Below, piece by piece: positions 22,046 through 33,772 of a stretch of 64,000 nt of DNA. The notes below the pieces were generated by a model that searched no databases, had not been told where the DNA came from, and worked only from the letters and a program-made list of their open reading frames with translations. Within the stretch, counting starts at the first letter, position 1. Each line of letters opens with the position of its first letter. Origin of the DNA: Pterois miles. Taxonomy: Eukaryota > Chordata > Actinopteri > Perciformes > Scorpaenidae. A program made the translations under genes and the position numbers. The stretch is taken from the NCBI GenBank assembly GCA_947000775.1, contig CAMQGK010000318.1:7184501-7248500 (forward strand), given 5' to 3'.

Positions 22046-23422
22046 TACAGTATCTACGTGAGAAAACCTTACTTCCTCCTCTCTTATAGAGTTACTACAG
22101 CACAAAAGACAATTAGAGCGTCAAGTTAAGACTGCTTTTGTACGCCACCGCGGTCCCTTCGCTAAAGGCCTCTGAGAGTTGCTAGGGAGTCAGTTGCATG
22201 ATGGGTGTCGGAGTGTTTGTGTGCCTGTTGCCCCCATAGGATCCCTCAGTCTGACAACACAGGCTTATTTAAGAGACCGTTTACAGCAATCTTTGGCCCT
22301 ACCCAGCGACCAGCTTGCCTTGCATCGTATGTCACACAGATTGGTAAAGGACCGGTCTGTTGACGGGGCTGGGGGTGCTCTGACAACTGTAAAACCACAT
22401 GAATGCTGAACAGCTTGGCAGACTATTGAGCTCCGCGAGGCCAAACTATTTTCCCCGAACACAAAGCAATTAAGCCCTCAGTAGATTCCTCTCTTAACAA
22501 AAAGCTTTGCTTTTCTTACATTGTCTTTTCTTCTACTAAGCAAGGCTCTACATACTCCTGTCTAAATCAATAGTCAGATGTACCAATAGATTGCCTACCG
22601 CTGCTGCCCACACTAATGAACAAGCAGTTGAGCCGAGAAGAAGCAGGGATCAATTTCATCATGTTCCCAGTAAACCTTTTAGTTTGCTGATATTACAATG
22701 TTATCCTGGGGAGGGCGTGTGCTCCCCATCTGATTAAGCCTCTGTGTAAAAGGTGTAGCTGTGCGCCGTCAATACAGAATGATTTTTGTGGCGCTCTAAC
22801 ACCACATGTACAGACGCTCTTCCTACTCTCAGCCCTCTGACCCTAGCTGTCTCAAGTGTTGCAATAATTGCCCAATCAATACGCCCCATGTCAATTGCAT
22901 CACGCCAAGGAAGCAGGAAGCAAAAACAAGCAACAGACACAATCTGCTCCCCCTGGGGCTAATCTGTTACTGAATCAATACAGACGATGACACCAGATGA
23001 CAGCGGACCGGGTGATATCATCTTTCATCTTGAGCCACCAAAGGAGCCTCGCTCTATGATATGTGGCGGCGAGCTGACTACTGTTACCGATGCTGCCACC
23101 ATTCTTCAATGTGTCCAGCTAAGGTGGGGAGTGCGAGCTCTCCGAGGGATCTCTTGTTCATTCTGAAAGCGCTGCGAGCAGCACAACGTGTCCCCGGTGT
23201 GAAGGGTTAAGTGAAATATTGCTGATGTTAGTCAAAATCCCAGCAATCTCCAAAAAGATATGCCCTCACAAAACAAAAGGAATGCTTCACTTCTAACAAG
23301 CAAAAATGTGCTAATTAAAGGTATCATTAAAAACATATATTGACCCTTTTTCACTTACAATTTAGCACAGAAACTAATTCTATAAATTTACTCCCATGAA
23401 GAAAAAAACAAATACATAAACA
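22046..23422. other. Unique sequence; conserved non-coding candidate
   Basis: No repeat recognised. Base composition is more even and complexity is high, especially at 22720-23160 (ACACCACATGTACAGACGC, GCCCAATCAATACGCCCCAT, GATGACAGCGGACCGGGTGA). No open frame exceeds 76 codons. It is a plausible place for enhancers, with no direct evidence. Confidence 0.3.
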
Positions 23423-24650
23423 AGAGCTGTCAAAGTTAATGCAATAATAACACGTTCAGGCTAATTCATTTTAACGTCACTAATTTCTTTAACACATTGA
23501 CGCAACTTGCGGGCTCAGTTTTAAAGCTAGAGTGAAGATACTGACATCATATGAAACTAGAAAATGAATCCATTTGTTACCAACCATGTCATACTAGCTC
23601 ATGAAGGAGGCTAAATAATGCTCCAAACTTTTGGTGAGGAAAAACTGGCATGGCCCTTTTCAAAGGGGTCCTTTGACCTCTGACCTCAAGATATGTGAAT
23701 GACAATGGGCTCTATGAGTACTTACGAGTCTCCTCTTTACAGACATGCCCACTTTATGATAATCACATGCAGTTTGGGGCAAGTCATAGTCAAGTCAGCA
23801 CACTGACAGCTGTTGTTGCTTGTTGGGCTGCATTTTGCCATGTTATGAAATGAACATATTTTTATGTTAAATGCAGAACCTGTGAGGGTTTCTGGACAGC
23901 AATTGTCATTGTTTTGTGTTGTTAATTGATTTCCAATACTAAACATACATTTACATAAAGCAGCATATTTGTCCACTTTCATGTTGAGTACCGTATTTTT
24001 CGCACTATAAGACGCACTTGAAATGCTTTAATTTTCTCAAAAATCGACAGTGCGCCTTATAATCCGGCGCGTCTCATGTATCAATTCTGGTTGTGCTTAC
24101 TGACCTCGAACCAATTATATTTGGTACAGGGTGCTCAAAAATCTGTCAAAATGTTTTATTACGACTTTGGTAAGCTACGAAGCCGCACCGCTGGATGGAT
24201 TGTCGGGGCATTACGGCACTCACCGACACTGTCAAAACGAAAGTGAAGAAAACTAATTCGCAGCTTGCCATCATTCTGGGTGGATTAATATTGGTGATAG
24301 ATATTGGTGTCAACGGGTCGTTCAAAGTTAAATTACGAGCTGCGTGGGAGCGTTGAATGACAGAAGGCGAACACACATTCACCAAAGACAGGGAGGCAAC
24401 GCCGGGCGAGTTACTCCACAATCACGAGACGAGAGCGCCTTATGTATGAAAATAGACACGTGCATTCATAGTGCGCCTTATAATCCAGTGCGCCTTATAG
24501 TGCGAAAAATATGGTAATAAATATTTGACAAATCTCTCTTTAAGGTACATTTTGAATGAATAGAAAGATTAATTTTTGATGAGTAATTTGTGATTAACTA
24601 TAAACAACTTTGTGATTAATCACGATTAAATATCAATCGTCAGCCCTAGT
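23423..24650 (+). mobile_element. TIR-A DNA transposon with nested pogo element
   Basis: The left end is GAGCTGTCAAAGTTAATGCA and the right end GATTAAATATCAATCGTCAGCCC. It contains GGCTCTATGAGTACTTACGA and CAGTTTGGGGCAAGTCATAG. The host sequence resumes at 24517 after the pogo insert, so the host alone would be about 700 bp. Confidence 0.82.
23991..24514 (+). mobile_element. Short pogo-type transposon nested in TIR-A
   Basis: Inverted 27-bp ends (CCGTATTTTTCGCACTATAA... at 23991 and complement to 24514, two mismatches), flanked by TA at 23989-23990 and 24515-24516. Inside is a transposase remnant: TNSQLAIILGGL followed by NGSFKVKLRAAWER and TEGEHTFTKDREA, the end of a pogo catalytic domain. 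The element is only 524 bp and non-autonomous. Its ends differ slightly from those of the 13590 copy (CGCAC against CACGAC), so they are related sub-families. Confidence 0.85.
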
Positions 24651-26035
24651 AAAAACGTATATTGACTCACTGACAGTTTAGCATGGACACTCCCATAATC
24701 ATATGTTTACTTACATGAAAGGAAAAAACAAATACATAAACACAAACATGCATACATTCCACTTTTATTGGTAGTATGGTATTAGTATGTATGGGAGGCT
24801 GAGCGCGCATGAAAGAATAACGGCTCATAAGATGCATCCACCAGCTTTAATATCAGCTGTAACACACAATGTCAATGCTTGCTGCTTGTGTTTTGTGCAT
24901 CACTTACACTCTGTCAGTTATAGGCAAAGAGAGGGAGGTGGGTGAGGAGTAGGAGACAATAATGAATGCTGCAGGTTCCCCACAGTTAATCTTCCTCCTC
25001 GGTTGTTCACCTTACTGTCTGACACTTCCTACAACCGACAACATTGCGCTAATGGTGGCACCTAGTCTTTTGACACAAACATGCTGTGAATTTATTCGAG
25101 TGATTTGAGACATTTACTCGTTTGCATATAGTCTGATTTAGGAAAAAACGTGGTCAATAAAATCATAAAAATCACAATTTTGTCTAAATTAAGTCTTTTT
25201 TTTTTGTCAAATTGTAATGACTTTTCACAATGGCATTTCATCAGAAAGGTGGTACCTGAGGGCTTCTTCTAAGGGATTCCAAAAATAGCCTCAACTTGAT
25301 GATGCATTTAATAATACAGTAATATCCATGAAGGTTAAATAATTTACACGAGGGCTCACGAAGAAAATCACTCTTACTGAAACACGTCCTTTAGATGACT
25401 GACGCCGCTGCAGACACTGCTGTTGGTTTACAACACTGTGGTGGATGCAATAACATCCTGGGTTGTTTGAAATTGCAGGAAAACATTTCAATGCTATTAC
25501 AGTCACTACGTTTGCGGTGTACTAACTGTCACTTCTTGGCTATGAAAAAGATGCTCTATGGGTCGTAGCCCAGTTTACCTGTTCATTTCACTGGTATTGG
25601 TAATATGTGCAGTTAAAGGCTGCATTTGTGAATTTCCTTACTGATGTCAATCCTGAACTCAGGCTATGTAAAAGCACCTATGCAGTCAAACAACATTGTT
25701 CTTGGTTCCTTGGAGCCGTATCCCATTTGCTTGTTATCTCAAACACTGTCGGCTGTATGGATTTAGCTGAAGGCGAGCAGCTCCAATGCTGGCTAAAATA
25801 TTTACGTAGTGAGTTTCAGTACAATCAGACTGTACTAGAACTAGGACTACCCCCGATTAGCTGTTTTTATGCTTTTTTCATGTTGACTGATTTATTTCCA
25901 ATGAACTTACTGTGTGTGCACATCTCTGGTAATCACAAGATTTAAAGTGGTGCCTTTGTGTGATTCTTTGTGGAGAAACGAAAGGTTTGACAGATCTCTG
26001 ATTACAGGGCAGTACTAACTAGAACAGTGATGTGT
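24651..26035. other. Unassigned AT-rich sequence
   Basis: No gene, splice-supported frame or clear repeat recognised. Confidence 0.4.
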
Positions 26036-26315
26036 TGCAATGATCAATCACCAGCTCTTTTGATAATCTATTAATCGGAGTAATTTACTAAGAAAAAAAC
26101 GTCTAAATTCTCTGATTCCAGCTTCTTGAATATGAATATTTTCTAGTTTCTTTTCTCCTCTGTGACAGTAAACCTTTGAGTTGTGGACAGAACAAGACAG
26201 TTGAGGATGTCATTTTTCACCATTTTCTGACACTTTATAGACCAAACAACTAATCAATTAATAGAGAAAATAATCAACAGCTAAATCATCAATGAAAATG
26301 TTTGTTAGTTGTTTT
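26036..26315. repeat. hAT-like MITE, decayed
   Basis: TGCAATGATCAATCACCAGC, GATAATCTATTAATCGGAGT, GACAGTAAACC and TCATCAATGAAAATGTTTGT are shared in order with the clearer copy at 28923-29268. Confidence 0.6.
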
Positions 26316-26984
26316 CCATTCAGGGTAGTGCAAGACAATGAAAAACAATGAAACCGGATAATGATCTTTATATCACTACCACTCATGATTGTGAGGATTT
26401 GATTGGCTGTAAGGTGTGGGCTAGTGTCAGTATAACCAGACACTTATGATGCAGATGTTTGTTTGTCATTCAAAATGAATATGCCTGTACTATCTTAAGC
26501 CTGTCGGACCGGTACTGGGTCGCACAGGTCCTGTGGAGTTAAAACAAAAAAGTTGCTATAGAAAATGATCTATTCCTAAGAAGATAGTCATATCATACCA
26601 TTTTGAAACCCTGAGGTCTTAAGCTTTTAAAATCAGTAAACCAACTGTATGTTGTCCAAACTGTCTTATTACAATGTCTTTTAACAAAAAGGTGTTATAA
26701 GTTTTGTAGATATGAGTATGTGTGATATGTGGATCTGGGGAGTTAAGAGCAAGATATTCAAAAGTCCCAATAACATTCACTGGAAATAAAGAGTCTTGAG
26801 TTTGATTTAAAAATAACCCACCAATAACAAAAAACCACCACTTTTCAGAGATTTAGAAATAAGCAACTAAAGATAGAAATTCAGTTTGTTCCATTCAGTT
26901 CAGTGTTTTCCCCCATGAGTGAATCCTCTTGACGAACAAATCAATCCAGGATCTCTCAACAGCTAAATAACCCTGACGCTGTTG

Positions 26985-27296
26985 TCGCTAGCTTCGAGGG
27001 CAAACCACCTTCACATAAATCAGCAGGTGGAACTTGGCTTGTGTCTTGAGGAGTTGTAGCATTTATTCGCCGACATGCAGCCTAAACTGTACACACACTG
27101 CACTGCTATGCTCACAGCTGTAACATTACTGCTGACTGAATACTCTATCTGTTGAGCATACACTCAACGTTAAACACACCGTGTGTGTGTTTGTGTGTGT
27201 TACTCCGACACATAGCAGAGGACAGAAGCAGCGTGCCAGTAATGTTAAATGACACCGAAACATGGTAGAGACTCTCAGTGTAACCGAGCATTATTT
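26985..27296 (+). repeat. hAT-like repeat, relative of 13404-15370
   Basis: GTTGTAGCATTTATTCGCCG, AAACTGTACACACACTGCAC and CTCACAGCTGTAACATTACT match the right part of the 13.4-kb repeat, without the pogo insert. It includes a short TG tract at about 27180-27200. Confidence 0.55.
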
Positions 27297-27572
27297 TTTC
27301 ATAACATGACCAACATGATTTTGGTATAAATGTTTACATGCTTTCCGATTATATCTAAAACAGAAGACGAGATAAAAATTAGTTATACAGCGTGTGTAAA
27401 TGAACAGATATCTGAACAGATACTTGAAGGTATACGAAATTTTGTTTGCATGTGGCCATGGTATAATACAATACATGATTGTAATGGATGATGTGGAGGC
27501 TCAGTGGCTTGCCTCTGTGTAACATACCTGGTACTTATATACACAATATATACTGCTTTACTAAATGCACAG

Positions 27573-27672
27573 GCAAAGATGACTCATCCGCTGAAGACCA
27601 GAATGAAGGCAAAAAGCCCAAACACAAGCTGAAGCTGAGGATGAACAGAGGCACAACGCTGGGACGCCAAGT
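27573..27672 (+). CDS. Candidate 100-bp internal exon (partial gene)
   Basis: An acceptor (CTAAATGCACAG, ending 27572) and donor GTATGTGAA at 27673 bound 100 bases. In the only open phase (two bases complete a codon first) it gives 32 codons: KDDSSAEDQNEGKKPKHK then LKLRMNRGTTLGRQ, ending with two bases of a split codon. The strongly charged, Lys/Arg-rich composition is unlike the random frames around it. The next candidate exon starts with the one base needed to finish that codon (GT + T, Val). I do not recognise the gene. This is the best coding signal in the window. Confidence 0.45.
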
Positions 27673-27789
27673 GTATGTGAATGTCTGCTGATGTCTGTTT
27701 TATAGATTACAGCCTGTCAGCACATAATACCATTGTAGATCACATAGAAGGAATCCCTTGCCCACCTTAATCTCCACCGTCTTGCACAG

Positions 27790-27837
27790 TCAGCAGCACA
27801 TGGAGCAGATCAGAGGAATCACGGATACCACTGAAAA
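27790..27837 (+). CDS. Candidate 48-bp internal exon, next to the 27.6-kb exon
   Basis: A good acceptor (TCTCCACCGTCTTGCACAG, ending 27789) and donor GTAAGA at 27838 bound 48 bases. The intron between the two exons would be 117 bp, a usual fish size. Read in the phase left by the previous exon it gives QQHMEQIRGITDTTE plus two bases of a split codon, without stops; this looks like helix-forming sequence. I could not find the next exon. Confidence 0.42.
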
Positions 27838-28922
27838 GTAAGAAATGCAGAGAGGGACAAGGGGAAGAGAAAGAAATGGAAATAGTTTCCCTTTCATCAT
27901 TCGAAAATTACCTTCTCATCCACTGATGCCTCATTTAGCTAACATGCTACTTCTGTGCGCACGCCGTGAATACAACTCCGGCAGCAAATTGTTAAGTTAA
28001 GTCTGGATGACAAAGGGAATCAGATCAGTGACTCTGCTTTGCCTTTAGCACAGCCTTAGAGAAAGAAAGAGAAAGGAAAAAAAAAACTAAGGTTGAGCAG
28101 CGTTGATTATTCTTGAATGAGTTGAATGGATAATGCACACAGAGAAACATTCAATTTCTCATACACTGGCTGGTCGACTGACTGGCTGCCTGATGGATTG
28201 ATTGACTGACTTACTGGTTGGCTGCTTTGCTTTCAGTCTTTGAATGAGTTATAACTTCACATGTCAGACTGATATCCCCACAGTGAAGCTCCGAACATTA
28301 CAAGCGCGTCCTGAGCAGCACAGCGTCATCTCTGCTCATTACAGCGTAATAAAAACATGGAATGAAGAGATAAACTGTATGTATTCATCATGTCAGCTGC
28401 ATCGTGTAACACGTTCATTAGTCATCTCGATGCTTATTGTCTACCGAGCAACGGGGGGAGATGTTTTATCTTTATTTAGCGTTACGCATACATCACTAGT
28501 GTCTTGAAACAATCTTCATATTAATTTGTACGACATGCAGAAAATGTCACAATTTTTCTTCCTCATACTAATTCGCAGGGCAGATCTAACAATATATTAG
28601 TTATTAAAAATGCTCCTGCTGTCAAACCTTCATTATCTTGACCAGAGAGGAGGTCTCCATGCAAGGAAACACAATGATAATCATATCAATAAAGTGAGAG
28701 TAAATATCTGCAGAGAGGCTTGGAGTGAGGATACCCAGGTGTATGCTGTGTTTTGGTGGGAACACCCACTCAGTGTATTGATTGGTCACTGCAGCTGGTG
28801 TGATGGAGCTACAGTATAATAGGAACAGGGTGCTGTTAAAACAGCAGCTTCTGTACCTGCAGCAGATGCAAAACCATACACGTTTTTTCATTATAAATTC
28901 ATAATTATTGAATGTGTTTTGC
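27838..28922. other. Unassigned sequence downstream of the exon pair
   Basis: It would be intron or 3' flank of the candidate gene. A CACAG acceptor-like site at about 28282 opens into a frame that stops after nine codons, so I do not call it. A short run of GACTGACTGG-like units lies at 28167-28222. Confidence 0.35.
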
Positions 28923-29268
28923 AGAGCTGCAACCAAATAATTGCTTAGTGTCAACTATTAAATGAATTGCCTACTATTCTGAAATTTGATTGATCGGTTT
29001 GAGTATTTTTTTAAGCAAGAAAAGTCAAAATCTTCAGATTCAAGCTTCTCAAATGGGAATATTTTGTTTTTCTTCCTCCTCTATGACAGTAAACTGAATA
29101 TTTTTGAGTTGCGGACAAGACATTTGAGGACGTCATCTTGAGTTTTAGGAAACTGATGGACATTTTTCAACATTTCCTGACATTTCATATACCAAATAGC
29201 GAATTGATTAGTCTACAAAATAATCAGCAGATTAATCAACAATGAAAATCGTTGCTTGCAGCTTTAGT
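28923..29268. mobile_element. hAT-like MITE
   Basis: It begins AGAGCTGCAACCAAATAATT and ends ATCGTTGCTTGCAGCTTTA, so the ends are inverted (GCTGCAA/TTGCAGC). A weak inner symmetry of ATTAATC and GATTAAT units is also present. About 346 bp, no coding content. Confidence 0.65.
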
Positions 29269-29396
29269 GTATTTAATACAATCTAAAAATCTGTTTCAAT
29301 TTTTACCTTTTTATTTTACCGTATCACTGATATGCATTAAGGCTATCTTCCATTTATTTCGTTATCTTGGCTCACTTCAGAAGAGTAGGGTGGGTA

Positions 29397-29745
29397 AGAA
29401 GGGTGTCTTTCCTCCTCTGTTGTTTTCTTTCATCCAATTCCTCCTGCTGCTGAAAACACTTTTCAAAGCTGTCGGATCAGGTTTTGCTAAGTCACCCACT
29501 GACACCGAGAATGATCACTCTAAACTCTCTCCGCTCCATCCAAACCTCTTTTAGTTCACAATATGAATGCAGTCTTGTCCAAACACATACAACAGTACAT
29601 GATTTTATACAACTCGGTGGGCAACCTCCAGGTCTGAGAAGTGAAGCCAATGAGAAAGTGCTTTAAAGATCCAGCAGGGGGCGACTCCTCCGGTTGAAAA
29701 AAGACGTCTGATTCTATAGAAGTCTATGAGAAAATGAGCCTACCT
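29397..29745 (+). repeat. Duplicated block, copy 1 (with family K)
   Basis: From AGAAGGGTGTCTTTCCTCCT through GACACCGAGAATGATCAC and CTCCGCTCCATCCAAACCTC it matches 33457-33726 closely in direct orientation. The block passes into a family K copy (AGCAGGGGGCGACTCCTC) in both places. Confidence 0.85.
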
Positions 29746-29865
29746 CTCATTTGATTAATTACCTCAGAAAACAGAAGAGTAGAATTATTTCCCCCCAAAG
29801 CTGCAGACTGCAGGCTTTTATTTTAACTGTTTCTACTAGACTTCAAAAGAATAGTTTCAGTTTTC

Positions 29866-30065
29866 CAAGTTCTTTATTGTCATATGCACAACAATAACAG
29901 AGAAGCAGTCGCTGGCGATGGAAATCTTAGATCTGAGGCTCCCTTCAACAATGCTCATTAAATATGTATAAAAAGAAAATCATGCAAGTAAAAAATTAGA
30001 CTCCAAGACATAAAATGACAGACGTTAAATTAGAGGAATAAAATATACATATGTATAATAAAATA
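29866..30065 (-). repeat. LINE 3' end fragment, minus strand
   Basis: CAAGTTCTTTATTGTCATAT, CAGAGAAGCAGTCGCTGGCG and GATCTGAGGCTCCCTTCAAC is the inverted 3' region of a widespread fish non-LTR element. Only the end is present. Confidence 0.6.
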
Positions 30066-30411
30066 ATATAAATTATAGACTGTCTATGCTCTACAGCCTT
30101 TCATGTATCAAATCCATACTTAACATCCACTGTATGGCTCCCCATGTTGTAATCTTCTTGAAACAGGTTTTAGTTGTAATTCCTATTCAGTCGGTCAGTC
30201 TGTGACACTGGCAGTAGATATATTGGCTAATAGGTATTAGAGCTGCAGACTTAATTAAAAACTGACACTGGACTGACAATAATGTCCCATTTGACAAATA
30301 TGTGCTGAAAAATAGGATCCCTCCATCCTGACATCTTGTCTTTGCTTCCCTTGTGTCCTGATGATGAGGGTGTGAATGTGTGTTCAAAAATGTGATGCTA
30401 TATTGGTTGTA

Positions 30412-30436
30412 CCCCCCCCCCCCCAAAAAAAAAAAA
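30412..30436. repeat. Poly(C)-poly(A) junction
   Basis: About 13 C directly followed by 12 A. The same C-run/A-run arrangement occurs at 49968-49995. Confidence 0.85.
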
Positions 30437-30644
30437 CAAGTACGTCATCGGACGTTGATATTACCATTATATTACATCCATTCATCTGATGTATGTTTCA
30501 GTCATGTAGAATGAAAAATGAAAGAATCATGTACAAGTACGTCAACTTTAGCGAATGCGTGGAAATGCTTTAAATGCTACATTTAGAAACAATCAAAAAT
30601 AGGGAGTTTTTTTTATTTGTGCAAATTATAGAAAATAAAACTGC

Positions 30645-30955
30645 TGTAAATGGACTTGCATTTATTTTGCACTTTTCTAGTCTTCCGACCAAAAAGCACT
30701 TTACACCACATGTCAGCATTCACCCATTCACACACATATCCATACGCTGATGGTAGAGGCTGCCATGCAAGGTGCCTACTTTGCCCATCAGGATCAAATC
30801 TAAATACTCATTCACACACCGATGGCTATGCCTTCGTGAACAATATAAGTGTCTTGCTCAAGGACACATTGATGTGACTGGAGCAACCAGGGATCAAACC
30901 AGCGACCTTCAGATTGGTGGGCGACCTGCTCTACCCTCTGAGCCGCAGCCGTACA
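30645..30955 (-). repeat. tRNA-derived SINE, minus strand
   Basis: On the minus strand it starts CGGCTGCGGCTCAGAGGGTA (A-box type) and, after about 35 bases, GGTCGCTGGTTTGATCCCTG (B-box type). The 3' part has CTTTCTAGTCTTCCGACC-like and AAAGCACTTTACACCACATG sequence. This is a different family from the copies at 884 and 31826. Confidence 0.75.
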
Positions 30956-31215
30956 TTTCTGACATTTGCAGAGTCGTTATATCCTGTACATTACCTACAT
31001 CATACTGCATATTATTAAATTGCTTTTGGAAATTGCCCATTTGATTTTGCCAACAGCAGCTTTTTTGTTCGTGCGACTGATTCGACTGTCAATATGTTCT
31101 TCCAAACAGTTGTTTTTGTCATTTCAGTAGTAGGACCGGGTTTTATAATCCCTGAAGTTCAGTACTACACTTACCTGAGTGAGGTCGTTCTTAGAAGAGA
31201 TCACCGGATGATATT

Positions 31216-32640
31216 GGCACTAGGACACGCCTTCAGTTACGTACCTCTACGTCATTGGGTGTTTCAGCCTTTTATCACAAGACACCCTCAGTCAAGGAAG
31301 GCCCACCGCTGGCTGATCAGACCTGGGTGTCTCATGGTTGTCCTCTCGGTGGTCCCTTGGCAGCCCAGACAGTCTCTTCTTTTCAGCCACAGCCAGTGAC
31401 TGTTCCTTTCCATGGTATTGGCAAGGGCTTCGGCTGCCTTCCTATGGACTTGCCCTCTGACTCCCAAGAGCTTTGCGGTAGAATTAACAATGAAGCCTCT
31501 GCAACATACCTCTGTTGGACGAACTTTAACATTCAGCATGTTGTAAGGTCGGCATATCATAGTTGTGTGACTCTTCCACAGCATCCTCCCCGGGGACGGT
31601 CCAAATCTGGTCGCAGGTTGGTTGACGCAATTTCGGATGGGAAGCTGAGTCTCTGGTCTAGGTCCACGCACATTTCCCAGTCTGTGGCTGCGTTCAGTGG
31701 GCATGAGTCAGGGGGTGAGATGGCGGCCCTGTTTCGCTCCTTCCCGGATGAAGGCTGGTGTTGGCTCTTGAGAGGCGAGGCTTTAGTGATTACCCTCTTG
31801 CTCTCTACTTCAACTGCCACTGGGGGCGGCAGTAGCTCAGTCTGTAGGGAGTTGGCTTGGGAACCGGAGGGTCACCGGTTCGAGTCCCGACATGGACTAA
31901 GAACTGAGTGTGAACTGGTAGCTGGAGAGGTGCCAGTTTACCTCTTGGGCACTGCCGAGGTGCCCCTGAGCAAGGCACCAAACCCCCAACTGCTCGGGGC
32001 GCTTGTCAGGAGCAGCCCCCTCACTCTGACATCTCTCCAATTGTTGCAAGTATATGGACCTGTTTGTGCATGTGTGTGTATAAGTTAACAGCGGGACTAA
32101 TAAAGGACTATCTTCTTCTTCTTCTTCTTCAAACATCCCAGCACTTGGTTCTGCAGCCAGTTGCATCCTCCTTGTGTTAGGCTGGTCTTACACCCCACCA
32201 AGATGTGCTTGAAGGTTGCAGGGACTGTACTCGGAATGCAAGCTGGATCCTCTCCCAGCCATAGGTTTAGGTTTGTAGGGGAGGGCAGGACGTCATATGT
32301 GGCTCTGATGATAAACCTCAGCCTATTAGCCTCCATGTTCCACAGCTCACTCCCTGGGATTTCCCTCCTCTCAACAGCATCCCATCTTGTCCAGCTGCTT
32401 TGCTTAGTTTGAGATACAGCTCTGGCACACCTGGCAGCTTCTTCTTGGCGGCGCGCTGCCTCCACCCTGCCTGCCTTGTTGGACATGGCCCACAATTTCC
32501 TGGTGCCGGAGGGCAGATTTAGCATCCAGAACTACTGATGACGGGGTCCATTTTCTTCCTGTGGCTACAGTTGGAGCGACGCCTCTTACAATAGAGTCCC
32601 ACATTCTGAGTGTCATCTCCACTCCTGCTTTAGCACATGA
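31216..32640 (-). pseudogene. LINE ORF remnant with zinc finger and nuclease-like region, split by a SINE
   Basis: Such proteins drive target-primed reverse transcription; this is only the C-terminal part. On the minus strand, from about 32450 downward it reads LWNMEANRLRFIIRATYDVL, then WLGEDPAC...FKHILVGCKTSL, a CxxC-HxxxxC-type knuckle whose second cysteine is lost. After the SINE the frame continues with FPSEIASTNLRPD, then RPTEVCCRGFIVNSTAKLLG and ERNSHWLWLKRRD. That order (knuckle, then PD-type nuclease) fits LINEs with a restriction-like endonuclease (R2, NeSL or Hero type). Frameshifts separate the pieces. The class is inferred; no reverse transcriptase core is present. Confidence 0.6.
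31826..32131 (+). repeat. tRNA-derived SINE with CTT tail, nested in a LINE
   Basis: Starts GGCGGCAGTAGCTCAGTCTG, with B-box-like CGGTTCGAGTCCCG, a body with GCACTGCCGAGGTGCCCCTG and an RTE-like tail GGGACTAATAAAGGAC then TATCTTCTTCTTC. It interrupts the minus-strand LINE frame between the zinc-knuckle region and the nuclease region. A second, inverted copy is at 54622-54918. Confidence 0.85.
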
Positions 32641-33456
32641 ATACTTTCATACAGACGCAAATATTACACGGCAAAAAGGCAACATATTTTTTCGGAACAA
32701 GGTTGTTTTTCTGAACTTCATTGCAGGAAATAAAGGCATCAACATATTACGTCGTACAGAATGGGTTGAGTTGTATATTTATGAAACAACAATATGGATG
32801 CTCCGTAGTCTGGACCAGGATGGCAAAATTTATTACCCCTTTCAACCTTAACAAAGGCAGACCAAATCCACTCCTCTACCTTTCACAATAAAAGCCCAAT
32901 CTCCTAATATTCATAGGCAAATATTTCGCATATTTGTGTTATACACATATTCATCCCACCCCTGGTGTGTTAGGACCTTCAGATTGCTGAAGACTCATAT
33001 TTGCTTCAGCTGAAACTGTTTTCAGCTACCTTTTCTGGCATGTAATTGCGCTATGGCCACATACTAATTGACCAGAAATGTGTTCTTTAGCAACAAATAA
33101 AATCAGCCACAGTTCCCTTTGTTTCTCTGACTGTGTCGTGTTTCCAGAAGGTTGTCTGCACAAAGATGTCCAATTAATAATTCAGCACCAACTCCAGTTA
33201 CCAACCAAATAAAACCTACCAAATCATGCGTGATGAAAAATAGCACTGCATTAAAATAATAAAACATAATAAAACAGCAAACAGGTGCAACTTGCTGTTA
33301 AAAGATGTTCTAATAAACTTGTTCACCTTCCCGTCATTAATGCTCTGTGCCACCCTCCCTCTTCGCCTCCCTATTGAAGCTGACTAGAAAGCTCCAGGAT
33401 ATCAGGGGAGAATTGTGGCGTAATTACTAAGTGATAAGACAGAAACTGCCATCATT
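32641..33456. other. Unassigned sequence, partly conserved-looking
   Basis: No gene. The stretch 33330-33445 (AGCTGACTAGAAAGCTCCAG, TGGCGTAATTACTAAGTG) is complex and repeat-free with a TAATTA site, a weak conserved-element candidate. Confidence 0.3.
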
Positions 33457-33726
33457 AGAAGGGTGTCTTTCCTCCTCTGTTGTTTTCTCTCATCCAATTC
33501 CTCCTGCCGCTGAAAATACTTTTAAAAGCTGTCGGATCAGGTTTTCCTAACTCACTCACTGACACCGAGAATGATCACACTAAACTCTCTCCGCTCCATC
33601 CAAACCTCTTTTAGTTCAAAATATGAATGCACATACAACAGGACATGATTTTGTCTAACTGAGGAAGTGCTTTAAACTTGCATACTTTCTAATAGCCAGC
33701 AGGGGGCGACTCCTCTGGTTGCAAAA
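33457..33726 (+). repeat. Duplicated block, copy 2 (with family K)
   Basis: Near-identical to 29397-29745 in the first 200 bases, then into family K (CTAATAGCCAGCAGGGGGCG). It keeps K bases missing in copy 1, so neither copy is simply derived from the other. Confidence 0.85.
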
Positions 33727-33739
33727 ATAAATGACTATA

Positions 33740-33744
<5 letters not shown>

Positions 33745-33772
<28 letters not shown>
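33745..33772. repeat. (AT)n microsatellite
   Basis: About 13 AT units directly after the family K fragment. Confidence 0.95.

Noticed and set aside
31255..32088. Open frame of 277 codons on the plus strand, the longest in the window
   Set aside because: It runs antisense through the LINE remnant and then into the SINE; it is a shadow of these repeats.
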